64,000 nt of DNA. Origin: Acinetobacter chinensis (GTDB lineage: Bacteria > Pseudomonadota > Gammaproteobacteria > Pseudomonadales > Moraxellaceae). Each line of letters begins with the position of its first letter. The stretch's first letter is position 1. Positions 1-8,715 of this stretch are shown here, in pieces. The notes under the pieces are model-generated. The model was not told the origin of the DNA. It did not search any database and was given only the letters and a program-made list of their open reading frames with translations. The stretch covers positions 1,488,001-1,552,000 of the forward strand of contig NZ_CP032134.1 in the NCBI RefSeq assembly GCF_002165375.2, written 5' to 3'. The position numbers and the translations under genes are program-made.

Positions 1-2
1 TT

Positions 3-1037
3 GCCCATGTATCACAGCGTCATTACAGTCGATCACAGGAAGAATTTAAGGGGCAGGGTTTGCTTGCGCTTGCGGGTATTCTGGTGGGTGCGCTGGTCGC
101 TTCACAGGCAGACGGAGATGCGGGTGCAGCGGTGATGCTGGGCTCTCAGGCAGCACTGCTTGATAAGCAGTTGTCCTACAGCAGGAATCAGGAGCGGGAA
201 GCTGACCGTATAGGTATGCAGTATATGTATGCAGCAGGATACAACCCACAGAGCATGGCTGACTTTTTTGAGGTAATGAACAGAGCGACCAGTCGGGTCA
301 GTTTTTTACCGGACTTCTGGTATACCCATCCTTTGACCACAGAGCGTATGAGTGAAGCACGTTTAAGGGCAAATCAGCTGCCACAGGTCAAATCCAGCTT
401 AAGGGACGAAGGGTTTGAAGTGCTGAAGATGTATTCAAAAGTCATTTCTTCCCAGATGTCTGAACAGCAACTGAAAATACTTGCTGACCGAGGGGACTTT
501 GCTGCATTGCTGGGATTGGCTGTTTTCTATGTCCGTCAGGGTGATTATGTGCTTGCTCAGCAGGCACTGGATCGGGCGAAAATAAAAAATAATTCACATA
601 ATCTATTGACCTTGACTCAAACTGACATATATTTAGGTCAGAATAAGCTTGATGATGCATTAAAAACAGTGGTTTCAAATGCACAGATCATGCCGGAAAA
701 CAGAGCTTTGAATTTGAAGCTGGCTGAAGTCTATATTCGACGTGGTGAACCGCAGGCTGCGAAAAATATTGTTCAGCGATTTGTTGATAGAAACTCCAGG
801 GACATCAGTGCCTGGCGGTTGATGCAGCAGGCAGCAAACCTTGAGAAGCAGTCTTCACTAAGAGTAGTCAACGTCTTGCGCTATCGTGCGGAGGCAGAGT
901 ACTGGTCGGGTAATGAAGAAAATGCGATTAAATCTTTATTGCATGCACAAAGACTGGCAAAAAATGATGATGTTGTATCATCGCAGGTAAAAGTACGATT
1001 AACAGAAATGCAGAATGAGCGACAGCTGAAAATATAA
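3..1037 (+). CDS. bepA: BepA-like M48 metalloprotease with TPR domain, 5' end missing
   Basis: The 3' part of a periplasmic M48-family zinc protease. The first visible residues (AHVSQRHYSRSQ) are those that normally follow the HExxH zinc motif, so the catalytic helix lies just left of the window. The third zinc-ligand region, EREADRIG, is present about 60 residues in. From about residue 140 the protein becomes helical and repetitive (for example FYVRQGDYVLAQQALDRA), as expected of tetratricopeptide repeats. This two-part layout matches BepA/YfgC, which assists LptD assembly and degrades misassembled outer-membrane proteins. The reading frame is open from base 3. The stop is at 1035-1037. The family call is firm; the BepA identity is inferred from architecture, since other TPR-bearing M48 paralogues exist. 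Confidence 0.85.
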   Translation, partial: AHVSQRHYSRSQEEFKGQGLLALAGILVGALVASQADGDAGAAVMLGSQAALLDKQLSYSRNQEREADRIGMQYMYAAGYNPQSMADFFEVMNRATSRVSFLPDFWYTHPLTTERMSEARLRANQLPQVKSSLRDEGFEVLKMYSKVISSQMSEQQLKILADRGDFAALLGLAVFYVRQGDYVLAQQALDRAKIKNNSHNLLTLTQTDIYLGQNKLDDALKTVVSNAQIMPENRALNLKLAEVYIRRGEPQAAKNIVQRFVDRNSRDISAWRLMQQAANLEKQSSLRVVNVLRYRAEAEYWSGNEENAIKSLLHAQRLAKNDDVVSSQVKVRLTEMQNERQLKI

Positions 1038-1095
1038 CAAAAGATGATTGGTTGTTCAGCACTCCCTTTTCTGTCATAAAAATAAGGAGAGTAAA

Positions 1096-1464
1096 GTGAT
1101 AGAAGGACAATGTCTTTGTGGTTCAGTCAGTTACATTTATCATGCCGAACTTGAAAAAACCATTCTGTGCTACTGTCAGCACTGTCAGCGGGCGCAGGGA
1201 ACAATGTGTGGCTGGAACAGTCCTGTAGATAAAAATAAATTTGAAATTGTACGTGGTATAAAATATCTGAAAGAATATTTTCATAGTCCCAATAAAGCAC
1301 GTGTGTTCTGTCAGGAATGCGGAAGTCCAATCTATTCATATCGGGTGGATTTGCCTGATATCGTTCGGCTTAGACTCGGGACAGTGACGCAAGGACATAT
1401 TCCTGCTCCGGTTGAGCAGGCATTTATACAATACAGACCAGTATTTATGAAAGTGGAAGGCTGA
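1096..1464 (+). CDS. GFA family (glutathione-dependent formaldehyde-activating enzyme-like) protein
   Basis: A 122-residue zinc-binding protein of the GFA/Mss4-like fold. The cysteine pattern is diagnostic: CLCGSV near the N-terminus, CYCQHCQ about residue 30 and CQECGSPIYS about residue 75. The GTG at 1096 is preferred as start because AAGGAG lies 6 bases upstream and it places the conserved GxCxCG motif at the N-terminus; an in-frame ATG at 1048 would add 16 unconserved residues. Family members are annotated as carbon-sulfur lyases or as binding S-hydroxymethylglutathione, but most are uncharacterised, so no substrate is assigned. It stands alone between bepA and a secreted-protein gene. 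Confidence 0.85.
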   Translation: MIEGQCLCGSVSYIYHAELEKTILCYCQHCQRAQGTMCGWNSPVDKNKFEIVRGIKYLKEYFHSPNKARVFCQECGSPIYSYRVDLPDIVRLRLGTVTQGHIPAPVEQAFIQYRPVFMKVEG

Positions 1465-1525
1465 TGGATATGTGCTGTGATTTTTCAATGCTACAATGTT
1501 GTGGCGCTATAACTTTAAAGATCAA

Positions 1526-1906
1526 ATGAAATTGTCCATGAGAAAAAAGCTGTTATTTATTTTATTTGCGGGAAGTTTTGCGGTTTATCAGAGTGCTCAT
1601 GCGGGCAGTATTGAGCAGTATGTTCAGTCTGTGGAAGCAATCAAAGATACTTACAGACAGGAAACCCGTGCATTTTTTAATGGTCTTGATCCATATCAGA
1701 AAGGGTTCAGCCAGGTTCAGCAGGAACAGTTCTGTGGAATTGTACGAAAATATGTTGATGGGCTTTATCAGGCTGCTGATGAAAACAGAGCTTTTCTGGA
1801 TAAACAGTACAGTGGATTGACAAAGCAGGATGTTATTCAGCAGGTGGAAACATCTAAAGAAATGCAGATGCTGAAAAAATACAACGTGAAATGTGATTTG
1901 AAATAA
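1526..1906 (+). CDS. Small secreted protein of unknown function
   Basis: A 126-residue protein not recognised as a named family. The N-terminus is a clear signal peptide: basic start (MKLSMRKK), hydrophobic stretch LLFILFAGSFAVY, and a likely cleavage after SAHA. The mature part is helical, charged and glutamine-rich, with two cysteines (FCGIVRKY and the C-terminal KCDLK) that could form a disulfide in the periplasm. Met at 1526 or 1538 is a better start than the ATG at 1496, which adds a polar extension before the signal peptide. It is followed by a hairpin and converges on yqeY. Confidence 0.7.
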   Translation: MKLSMRKKLLFILFAGSFAVYQSAHAGSIEQYVQSVEAIKDTYRQETRAFFNGLDPYQKGFSQVQQEQFCGIVRKYVDGLYQAADENRAFLDKQYSGLTKQDVIQQVETSKEMQMLKKYNVKCDLK

Positions 1907-1915
1907 TGAACAGGT

Positions 1916-1945
1916 TTGAACTGTCTTTTATGAAAGGCAGTTCAA
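1916..1945 (+). terminator. Hairpin between convergent genes
   Basis: TTGAACTG at 1916-1923 pairs with CAGTTCAA at 1938-1945. The stem continues inward (TCTTT with AAAGG, one G.T pair) to a four-base loop, giving 13 pairs. No long T-run follows on either strand, so it may be a 3'-end stabilising hairpin or a weak bidirectional terminator. Confidence 0.45.
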
Positions 1946-1979
1946 CGCTAAAGATGTGATCTGAAAAATAAACTTTATA

Positions 1980-2426
1980 TTAAAAAAGTTTCGCTTTAAT
2001 TTTAGCAGAAACCTGAGCAGGATCGGCGCGCCCGGCTATGAGCGGACGCAGAGAGTTCATCACCTTACCCATATCTTTCATGCTGGTAGCTTCTTGCGCA
2101 GTAATTGTCTGTGCAATGATGGAATCAAGCTCTTCCTCAGTCATAGCTTCTGGTAGAAATTGAGATAAAACTTCAATTTCAGCTTGTTCCTTACCAGCTA
2201 AATCTTCCCGGCCAGCACCTTCAAAGGCTTTGACCGATTCTTTACGTTGTTTGATTTGCTTTTCAATGACCGCAAGAACCTGATTATCGTCAAGCTCTAT
2301 GCGTTCATCGACTTCGATTTGCTTGATTGCTGCCTGGAGACCACGAATTACCGTCAACTTATCCATTTCTTTAGCACGCATAGCGGCTTTCAGAATGTCT
2401 GTAATCTGGTTTTTTAAAGTAGTCAT
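1980..2426 (-). CDS. yqeY: GatB/YqeY domain-containing protein
   Basis: A 148-residue stand-alone YqeY protein, the length typical of the family. It resembles the C-terminal tail domain of GatB, the tRNA-binding subunit of amidotransferase. Recognisable stretches are MRAKEMDKLTVIRGL at the N-terminus, the QRKESVKAFEGAGRED region near residue 60 and the C-terminal MGKVMNSLRPLIAGRAD segment. The cellular role is not established; a tRNA-linked amidase-like function is assumed only from homology. It lies 37 bases downstream of rpsU on the same strand, so the two are probably cotranscribed, a common arrangement in proteobacteria. Confidence 0.93.
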   Translation of the reverse strand: MTTLKNQITDILKAAMRAKEMDKLTVIRGLQAAIKQIEVDERIELDDNQVLAVIEKQIKQRKESVKAFEGAGREDLAGKEQAEIEVLSQFLPEAMTEEELDSIIAQTITAQEATSMKDMGKVMNSLRPLIAGRADPAQVSAKIKAKLF

Positions 2427-2463
2427 TTATATTGTCCGGTAGTCAATCAATCACAAATTAATC

Positions 2464-2679
2464 TTAGTAAAGGCGAGTTGTACGTACTGATTCGCGAGCC
2501 AGTTTCTTCTGGTAGCGTTTAACAGCAGCAGCTTTTTTACGTTTACGTTCCTGAGTAGGTTTTTCGTAGAATTCACGTTTACGAACGTCAGCAAGAACAC
2601 CTGCTTTTTCGCATGAACGTTTGAAACGACGGATAGCTACGTCAACTGGTTCGCCTTCTTTCAATTTAACTTGTGGCAT
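2464..2679 (-). CDS. rpsU: 30S ribosomal protein S21
   Basis: 71 residues, the exact usual length of bS21. The sequence is highly basic, begins MPQVKLKEGEPVDVAIRRFK and carries the KRSCEKAG and REFYEKPT segments. bS21 sits on the 30S platform near the anti-Shine-Dalgarno region and aids initiation. A GAGGA ribosome-binding site precedes the ATG at 2679. The gene is divergent from tsaD, the same neighbourhood seen in enterobacteria, but here yqeY rather than dnaG is the next gene downstream. Confidence 0.97.
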   Translation of the reverse strand: MPQVKLKEGEPVDVAIRRFKRSCEKAGVLADVRKREFYEKPTQERKRKKAAAVKRYQKKLARESVRTTRLY

Positions 2680-2823
2680 GAAGAATCCTCATAAGTTATG
2701 GATAAGATCTGGGCTGAATTGCCTTTGATCACAAGTGAAGTGCAGTATTTTACTCATTTACATCTCATATCACAAGTCTATAATAGCCTCAGCAATAATT
2801 TGAAACGGGTAAAAGGCAGTTTA

Positions 2824-3849
2824 ATGATCGTTCTTGGCTTGGAAACTTCCTGTGATGAAACAGGTCTGGCACTTTATGACAGTGAAGTCGGCTTAAGAGG
2901 ACAGGTGTTATACAGTCAGATTAAACTTCATGCAGAATATGGCGGTGTGGTGCCTGAACTGGCTTCGCGGGATCATGTCCGGAAAATGATTCCTTTGATT
3001 AATCAGTTGCTTGAAGAAAGTCAGGTTGGAAAGTCCGAGATTGATGCGATCGCTTATACACGTGGTCCAGGTTTAATGGGAGCACTGATGACCGGTGCGC
3101 TGTTTGGCCGTACACTGGCATTTGCGTTAAATAAACCCGCTATTGGTGTGCATCATATGGAAGGTCATATGCTGGCACCGCTTTTATCGGAAACACCACC
3201 GGAATTTCCGTTTGTTGCTTTACTGGTGTCAGGTGGACATACACAGCTCATGGCTGCGCACAGCATTGGTGAATATGAAATTCTGGGCGAGTCAATTGAT
3301 GATGCTGCGGGTGAAGCTTTTGATAAAGTTGCAAAAATGATGGGGCTGCCTTATCCGGGTGGACCGAATATTTCTAAACTTGCAGATAAGGGCAACCGTG
3401 AAGCTTTTGCTTTTCCTCGTCCAATGTTGCACGTGGGACTGGATTTTTCATTCAGCGGACTGAAAACTGCTGTTTCCGTTCAGTTGAAAAAGCTTGAAAA
3501 TGAAAATATCGCACCGGAAAACTATGAAGCCGATATCGCTGCATCTTTCCAAGAAGCGCTGGTTGAGACTCTGGTCAAAAAATCGGTCAAGGCACTGAAG
3601 CAGACAGGTTTGAAACGTCTTGTGATCGCAGGTGGCGTGAGTGCAAATAAACGTCTGCGTGAGCGTCTGGAGGCAGATCTGGCGAAAATTAAGGCTACGG
3701 TTTATTATGCGGAACCTGCACTCTGTACAGATAATGGTGCAATGATTGCATTTGCAGGTTATCAGCGCTTAAAAGCAGGGCAGCAGGATGGTTTGTCTGT
3801 GACTACAACCCCGCGCTGGCCTATGACTGAACTGACAAAACCTGAGTAA
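2824..3849 (+). CDS. tsaD: tRNA threonylcarbamoyladenosine transferase subunit TsaD
   Basis: 341 residues of the Kae1/TsaD ASKHA-fold family. TsaD, with TsaB and TsaE, transfers threonylcarbamoyl from TC-AMP to A37 of ANN-decoding tRNAs. Signatures visible are the N-terminal MIVLGLETSCDETG, the metal-binding HHMEGH at residues 110-115 (His111 and His115), SGGHTQL, and the C-terminal GGVSANKRLR and DNGAMIA. The ATG at 2824 is chosen because family members begin directly with MxVLGxETSCDET; the frame is open upstream to 2698 but that part has no family character. It is divergent from rpsU, so the 144-base gap must hold both promoters. Confidence 0.97.
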   Translation: MIVLGLETSCDETGLALYDSEVGLRGQVLYSQIKLHAEYGGVVPELASRDHVRKMIPLINQLLEESQVGKSEIDAIAYTRGPGLMGALMTGALFGRTLAFALNKPAIGVHHMEGHMLAPLLSETPPEFPFVALLVSGGHTQLMAAHSIGEYEILGESIDDAAGEAFDKVAKMMGLPYPGGPNISKLADKGNREAFAFPRPMLHVGLDFSFSGLKTAVSVQLKKLENENIAPENYEADIAASFQEALVETLVKKSVKALKQTGLKRLVIAGGVSANKRLRERLEADLAKIKATVYYAEPALCTDNGAMIAFAGYQRLKAGQQDGLSVTTTPRWPMTELTKPE

Positions 3850-3873
3850 TTGTCAGAACAGTCTGTGTGAAAT

Positions 3874-3899
3874 AAAAAAGAGGCTTCTGCCTCTTTTTT
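3874..3899. terminator. Bidirectional rho-independent terminator (tsaD/ribE)
   Basis: AAAAAAGAGGC at 3874-3884 pairs perfectly with GCCTCTTTTTT at 3889-3899 around a TTCT loop. The A-run and T-run make it functional on both strands, serving tsaD (+) and the riboflavin synthase gene (-). Confidence 0.9.
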
Positions 3900-3910
3900 A
3901 TTTGCTGTTT

Positions 3911-4540
3911 TTATTGCTCAGTTAGTCGGTTCTGGTAAATACCTTCAATGGTATCTACAAGTGTCCGTGTGGTCTGATCAATTTCAAAATTCAGCAGATC
4001 ACCCTGTTTAACATTTTTAAAATTGGTCAGGCGTAAGGTTTCAGGGATTAAATCCACGGATATTTCATTACGCTGTTTATCGACATGGTTGATGGTCAGG
4101 CTGCATCCATGTAGACCAATAAAACCTTTAAGGAAAAAATATTTCATTTTTTCTGAGGGAATCCGGATGTCAAGGTGCAGTGTTTCACCAATATGCTCCA
4201 GTGCGCTGATCTGTGCAGTTCCTTCAATGTGCCCATAAATATTATGACCACCGTTTTCATGTCCCATTTTGAAAGAACGCTCAATATTGACCATCTGATC
4301 GGGATTCAGATGTCCTAATGTAGTCAGTTTTTTAGTCTGATCTGCGACATCAAAAGCGACCAGATTTTTGTCTTTGAGAATCTGTGTAACCGTCAGACAG
4401 GTTCCATCAACAGCAACGCTTGCACCTGTAAAAACATCGTCCATAAAGCCATGCTGATTCGTGATGAAAATAGTGTCGTAACCATTGCCATGAGTGATGG
4501 AATGAATACGTTCAGTTCCTGAAACAATTCCTGTATACAT
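3911..4540 (-). CDS. ribE: Riboflavin synthase, alpha subunit
   Basis: 209 residues, typical for riboflavin synthase, which dismutates two 6,7-dimethyl-8-ribityllumazine molecules to riboflavin and a pyrimidinedione. It shows the expected internal duplication of lumazine-binding domains: the first begins MYTGIV with ASVAVDGTCLTV around residue 40, and the second begins GHIEGTA near residue 103 with GCSLTINHV. The enzyme is called ribC in E. coli and ribE in many annotations. It is a lone gene here. The 184 bases upstream show no recognisable FMN riboswitch, and other riboflavin genes are not in the window. Confidence 0.95.
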   Translation of the reverse strand: MYTGIVSGTERIHSITHGNGYDTIFITNQHGFMDDVFTGASVAVDGTCLTVTQILKDKNLVAFDVADQTKKLTTLGHLNPDQMVNIERSFKMGHENGGHNIYGHIEGTAQISALEHIGETLHLDIRIPSEKMKYFFLKGFIGLHGCSLTINHVDKQRNEISVDLIPETLRLTNFKNVKQGDLLNFEIDQTTRTLVDTIEGIYQNRLTEQ

Positions 4541-4724
4541 CTTTATATCAACATTATGAAAGTAAATCCTGGAGGGATTATAAGCATAAAAACACGGAAA
4601 AAGGGATTCTGTCTTCAGAGGTGTTTACATGTTAGATTGATTCAGTATGTAAACTGGAAATGGATATTTATCTGCAATGCGGAGTGATATCAGAAAATTA
4701 AAAAAGTCGGAATGAGAGAATAAA

Positions 4725-6041
4725 ATGTCAAATAAATCAGAAATACTGAGCAGTACTGTTTATCAGAAATTTTCTCGGGGCGTTCAGCTTCCTTATGACA
4801 TACTGGATATTCATGACATTCCAGATGGTGCAAAAGAAGGGCATTTTATTGAGATCCACTGTGGAGGATTCGGTTCGGAAATATCGCCAAATCCAACAGA
4901 AAAGCATCAGTTTTACGCGCTGACTGACCGTGGTCCCAATACGACATACGATGTGAACGGCGATAAAGGAAAAATTTTCCTGAAACCTGATTACACGCCA
5001 AAAATTGGATTGTTTCAGCTGAACTCAGATGGAACGATCAGCAAACTAAAAGAAATCTTACTGAAAAATCCGGATGGTGAACCCATTACAGGATTGCCCA
5101 ATCAGCATTTTGGTGCAACCAAAGAAATTGCTTATGATCAGCATGGCAAAGTCCTTGAAAAAGGGACAGATGAATTCGGACTGGATTCTGAAGGGTTGGT
5201 GGCATTACAGGATGGAACCTTCTGGGTAAGTGATGAATATGGTCCTCATATTGTTCACTTTGATGCATCCGGTGTGGAGATTGATCGGATCAATGCTTAT
5301 GAGCATGATGAGCGCAGAAAGTCCGGATATTTATTGCCACTGGAATATGCTAACCGTCGTCAGAACAGAGGGATGGAGGGGTTGACCATAACGCCCGATC
5401 AGAAAAAACTGGTGGGTATTATACAGTCTACAATGAGTAATCCAGATCCTTCTGTTACAAAGTCTGACCTTGTTCGTATAGTGATGATTGATCTGGAAAC
5501 AAAAGCGGTATCCCAGTATCTGTACCGACAGGAGGGAGGAGATCAGGTCTATTCCTGTACCGCGATTGTGGCGTTAAATCAGCAGCAGTTTCTGGTTGCA
5601 GAGCGGGATGATGATTTTTATATGGATAATCCGCAGGCTTTTAAACGGGTCTATAAAATTAATCTGACCGATGCAACCGATCTGGAACAGATTGAAAACA
5701 GTGATCAGTTTGAACAGGATGAAAAAACAGGCTTACTGATAGATGGTTTAACTCTGGAGCAGTTCGTTCTTCAGGCGGGATGGCAAGGGCTTCAGGATGT
5801 TGGCATTGTTCCTGTAGCAAAAACACTGGTGGTTGATCTTATAGAGAAGCTGCATTATCCACACGATAAAGTTGAAGGTCTGTGGGTCATTGATGAACAT
5901 CATCTGGCTGTACTGAATGACGATGATTATTCTTTTTCAGAAACAGATGGTGTTATGCAGCAGAAGTATCTGGATAAAGATAAAAAAGTGATTGATGCCA
6001 ATACCTTATATATTATTGGTGGTATTGATACAGGAAAATAA
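4725..6041 (+). CDS. Phytase-like esterase family protein (PF13449 type)
   Basis: 438 residues resembling the 'esterase-like activity of phytase' family, a six-bladed beta-propeller fold. Typical features are FYALTDRGPN near residue 65, FGLDSEGLVALQDGTFWVSDEYGPHI around residues 147-173, and NRGMEGLTITPD near residue 215. Aspartates and glutamates in these motifs would bind calcium. No signal peptide is visible at the N-terminus (MSNKSEILSSTVYQKF), so a cytoplasmic location or a non-classical route is possible, unlike many secreted homologues. The substrate is unknown; phosphoester hydrolysis is only suggested by the family name. It is monocistronic with its own terminator. Confidence 0.8.
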   Translation: MSNKSEILSSTVYQKFSRGVQLPYDILDIHDIPDGAKEGHFIEIHCGGFGSEISPNPTEKHQFYALTDRGPNTTYDVNGDKGKIFLKPDYTPKIGLFQLNSDGTISKLKEILLKNPDGEPITGLPNQHFGATKEIAYDQHGKVLEKGTDEFGLDSEGLVALQDGTFWVSDEYGPHIVHFDASGVEIDRINAYEHDERRKSGYLLPLEYANRRQNRGMEGLTITPDQKKLVGIIQSTMSNPDPSVTKSDLVRIVMIDLETKAVSQYLYRQEGGDQVYSCTAIVALNQQQFLVAERDDDFYMDNPQAFKRVYKINLTDATDLEQIENSDQFEQDEKTGLLIDGLTLEQFVLQAGWQGLQDVGIVPVAKTLVVDLIEKLHYPHDKVEGLWVIDEHHLAVLNDDDYSFSETDGVMQQKYLDKDKKVIDANTLYIIGGIDTGK

Positions 6042-6081
6042 AAGCTCAGAACTGTATTGAAAATGTTTGGTTCTGAGCTTT
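6041..6081 (+). terminator. Terminator-like hairpin after the phytase-like gene
   Basis: AAAGCTCAGAA at 6041-6051 pairs perfectly with TTCTGAGCTTT at 6071-6081 across a 19-base loop. It starts at the last base of the stop codon. The T-run is short, so terminator strength is uncertain. Confidence 0.55.
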
Positions 6082-6087
6082 GGTCAT

Positions 6088-6120
6088 CAGAGTAAAAGAA
6101 ATAGACTGTCTTTTACTCTG
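6088..6120. repeat. Perfect 12-bp inverted repeat at the 3' end of the DUF815 gene
   Basis: CAGAGTAAAAGA at 6088-6099 and TCTTTTACTCTG at 6109-6120 are perfect complements with a 9-base spacer. It lies 13 bases beyond the 3' end of the minus-strand ATPase gene and could be its transcription-ending hairpin, although no T-run follows. Confidence 0.5.
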
Positions 6121-6133
6121 TTCGGAGCGAGGC

Positions 6134-7006
6134 TTAGAGTTGATTCAGTTGCTGTGATCCGACCCAGTGTTTAGAGAACTGATAAGCTGCCCGCCCAGAA
6201 CGCTGACCACGGGACTGACACCATCTTAATGCTTCAGCGCGAGCTTCATCTGTCATAGGCATGTCAGATTTATTCAGATAACTTTCCACAATTTCCAGGT
6301 AAAGCTGCTGATCCATTGGATAGAAAGACAGCCACAGACCGAAACGGTCTGAAAGCGAAATTTTTTCCTCAATCGCTTCCTGAGGATGCAGTTCTTTGTA
6401 CTGAGGAACATCAACTTTGGTGACGGGTGTATTTTCGTGCATGAATTCAGGTAACAGATGGCGTCGGTTACTGGTCGCATAGATAATAAAATTGCTTGAA
6501 CCTGACTGTAATGAACCATCCAGCACGCTTTTCAGACTGCGGTAATTTTCGTCTTCGGCATTGAAAGCAAGATCGTCACAGTAAACAATGAATTTTTCAG
6601 GACGATGCGCAATCTGTTTCTGAATTTCAGGAAGTTCAGAAAGATCATCACGTTCAATTTCAATCAGACGCAGACCATCTTTTGCATACCTGGTGAGTAA
6701 AGCACGGACAATGGAGGATTTGCCGGTACCGCGTGAGCCTGTCAGCAGTACGTCATTTGCAGGTAAGCCTTTCAGGAACTGTAAGGTATTCTGTATGACT
6801 TTTTCTTTTTGTCGTTCAATACCCCTTAAATCATCCAGGAAAATATCCTTAGGATTTAAAATAGGGATTAACTGTTTATTCTGCCATTTATAGGCAACAG
6901 CAGAAAAATCTGTCTCCTGTCTGACGGCTGGGAGACTTTGCTGTAGCTGTTGTAGTACAGTGGAGAGAGATTGCAGAATGTTATCAGGTAAATCTATATT
7001 GGCCAT
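6134..7006 (-). CDS. DUF815 family AAA-type ATPase
   Basis: 290 residues of the DUF815 P-loop ATPase family. The Walker A motif is GSRGTGKSS at residues 90-98. The Walker B-like stretch FIVYCDDLAF is at about 139-148, and a sensor-type segment FIIYATSNRRHL follows. The N-terminal 45 residues are a leucine/glutamine-rich helix. The C-terminal part has the lid-like RSGRAAYQFSKHW segment. Members resemble AAA+ clamp-loader or helicase-loader proteins, but their cellular role is not known. It is divergent from the patatin gene. Confidence 0.88.
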   Translation of the reverse strand: MANIDLPDNILQSLSTVLQQLQQSLPAVRQETDFSAVAYKWQNKQLIPILNPKDIFLDDLRGIERQKEKVIQNTLQFLKGLPANDVLLTGSRGTGKSSIVRALLTRYAKDGLRLIEIERDDLSELPEIQKQIAHRPEKFIVYCDDLAFNAEDENYRSLKSVLDGSLQSGSSNFIIYATSNRRHLLPEFMHENTPVTKVDVPQYKELHPQEAIEEKISLSDRFGLWLSFYPMDQQLYLEIVESYLNKSDMPMTDEARAEALRWCQSRGQRSGRAAYQFSKHWVGSQQLNQL

Positions 7007-7200
7007 GATGTTCAGCTTATGATTGCAAAATGTTGGTTCTGTTTTGTGCTGATATAGAACTCTATACCACTCAGTCAGTATTTGCCAATATATTCATTGC
7101 TTTTGCAATTGAAAGACAGATAAAGTTTTCTGCATAGTTTAAAAGTTTCTTTAGATCTGTACTGCGTATAAAAAATTTATGTAATAAGGAAGATGTGCTT

Positions 7201-8715
7201 ATGCTGTTCAAAGATTTGACCCAGGATATGAATCCACATCAGGCATACCGTATAAAGAAACTGAAGCGTCAGCTTGAACGTGCTGAGTCGTATGAAGAAT
7301 GGAAATTCACAGCACTTAAAATAGATGAAGAGTCGGGTGCTCAGGAATGGAAACTGGACAACAGTTCAGCTTATTTTGATGCAGAAATTATTTCACACCG
7401 TTTAAACCTGCTCAGGCGTTACAGAACGTCTGAGCGTACCCGTGACCTGATGTATATATTACGGGAAGGTCTGACCTACGATATTGCCAATATTGCACAT
7501 CCATTGCTGTTTACTGCCACCTATGTGGGAACAAAAAAAATTATTGAAGACTATATTGATGAAGTCAGTAAGAGTCTTGCTTTTGTGGCATCCAATGAAT
7601 GTCAGTCACTTTCTGCGCAGGAAAAACTGGATTTTTTTGAGCAGTGCAGAACAGCTTACGGTCAGCCAGCCATTATGTTTTCCGGTGGGGCAACACTGGG
7701 GCTGTTTCATACAGGGGTATGTAAAGCACTCATGGAACAGGATCTGATGCCTAAGGTTCTTTCGGGTTCCAGTGCAGGTGCGATCATGACCGCCATGCTG
7801 GGTGTTTCAAAGCCCTCAGATGTGACTGGGATTCTGAGTGGTGAGAATTTTTTCAGTGAAGCATTTCATTTCAGGAAAATTGGACAGATTCTGAAAGGTG
7901 ATGGCGGTATCGCAGATGTTCGCTATCTGAAAAAATTTCTGGTGGAAAACCTGGGGGATGTCACTTTTGCAGAGGCATTCAAAACTTCGGGTCTGCATAT
8001 CAATGTCGCCGTGGCACCTTATGATGCATCTCAGGATGCACGGATTATGAATGCCTATACTTCTCCTGATTTACTGGTATGGAGTGCTGTACTGGCTTCA
8101 TGTGCAGTGCCTGTCCTGTTTCCACCGGTCAGACTCACCAGTAAACGCTATGATGGTGAGCAGACACCTTATATGGCAACAACGCGATGGGTGGATGGAA
8201 GTGTACGCAGTGACTTCCCTCAGGAAAAAATGGCGAGACTGTACAATATCAACTACACCATCGCAAGCCAGGTCAACCCTCATATCGTTCCTTTTATGCA
8301 GACCGATGAGCAGCGTTACAGAAGCGACATGCTCAGCTGGCCTGAAAGAATTGCCAGAAGGCAGGGGAAAGTTATTTCCAAAGGAGTGATGGACTTTACG
8401 CGGCAGAGAATGGGCAACGTCAATGCACTGCGCAGGTTAATGGATCATGGCTACGGCATTGTAGATCAGCGATATTATGGTGACCTGAATATCGTCGGTA
8501 ATTACAGTTTTAAACATTATGGTTATATGCTTCAGAACCCGCGACCATTTCTGTTTAAATTGCTGCAACGTGAAGGCGAACGTGCAACCTGGCCAAAAAT
8601 ATCAGCCATTGAAACACATGCCAGGGTTGGGAAAACCATACAGCACTGTCTTGAGCTTCTAAATTACCAGCAAAATAAAGCTGAACATGTCAAAGCCGAG
8701 CATATTTCAGTTTAG
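7201..8715 (+). CDS. DUF3336-patatin phospholipase/lipase
   Basis: 504 residues with an N-terminal DUF3336 domain (about residues 1-140) followed by a patatin domain. Catalytic elements are the glycine-rich oxyanion segment SGGATLGLFH near residue 160, the nucleophile motif GSSAG with Ser191, and the dyad aspartate in VDGS at Asp332. DUF3336-patatins include fungal triacylglycerol lipases and bacterial phospholipases, so acyl-ester hydrolysis of lipids is expected. The ATG at 7201 is preferred over GTG at 7195 because AAGGAAG lies 8 bases upstream. There is no signal peptide, so it is cytoplasmic or membrane-associated. Its last 29 bases overlap the start of the next gene, indicating translational coupling. 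Confidence 0.9.
   Translation: MLFKDLTQDMNPHQAYRIKKLKRQLERAESYEEWKFTALKIDEESGAQEWKLDNSSAYFDAEIISHRLNLLRRYRTSERTRDLMYILREGLTYDIANIAHPLLFTATYVGTKKIIEDYIDEVSKSLAFVASNECQSLSAQEKLDFFEQCRTAYGQPAIMFSGGATLGLFHTGVCKALMEQDLMPKVLSGSSAGAIMTAMLGVSKPSDVTGILSGENFFSEAFHFRKIGQILKGDGGIADVRYLKKFLVENLGDVTFAEAFKTSGLHINVAVAPYDASQDARIMNAYTSPDLLVWSAVLASCAVPVLFPPVRLTSKRYDGEQTPYMATTRWVDGSVRSDFPQEKMARLYNINYTIASQVNPHIVPFMQTDEQRYRSDMLSWPERIARRQGKVISKGVMDFTRQRMGNVNALRRLMDHGYGIVDQRYYGDLNIVGNYSFKHYGYMLQNPRPFLFKLLQREGERATWPKISAIETHARVGKTIQHCLELLNYQQNKAEHVKAEHISV

Noticed and set aside
2698..2823. 42-residue N-terminal extension of TsaD
   Set aside because: TsaD proteins begin with MxVLGxETSC; the extension covers the rpsU-tsaD promoter region.
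4541..4724. FMN riboswitch upstream of the riboflavin synthase gene
   Set aside because: I looked for the conserved RFN-element blocks in the 184-base gap on the minus strand and found none.
7484..8389. Plus-strand frames in another phase of the patatin gene
   Set aside because: No start signals and no family resemblance; the patatin frame has intact catalytic motifs.
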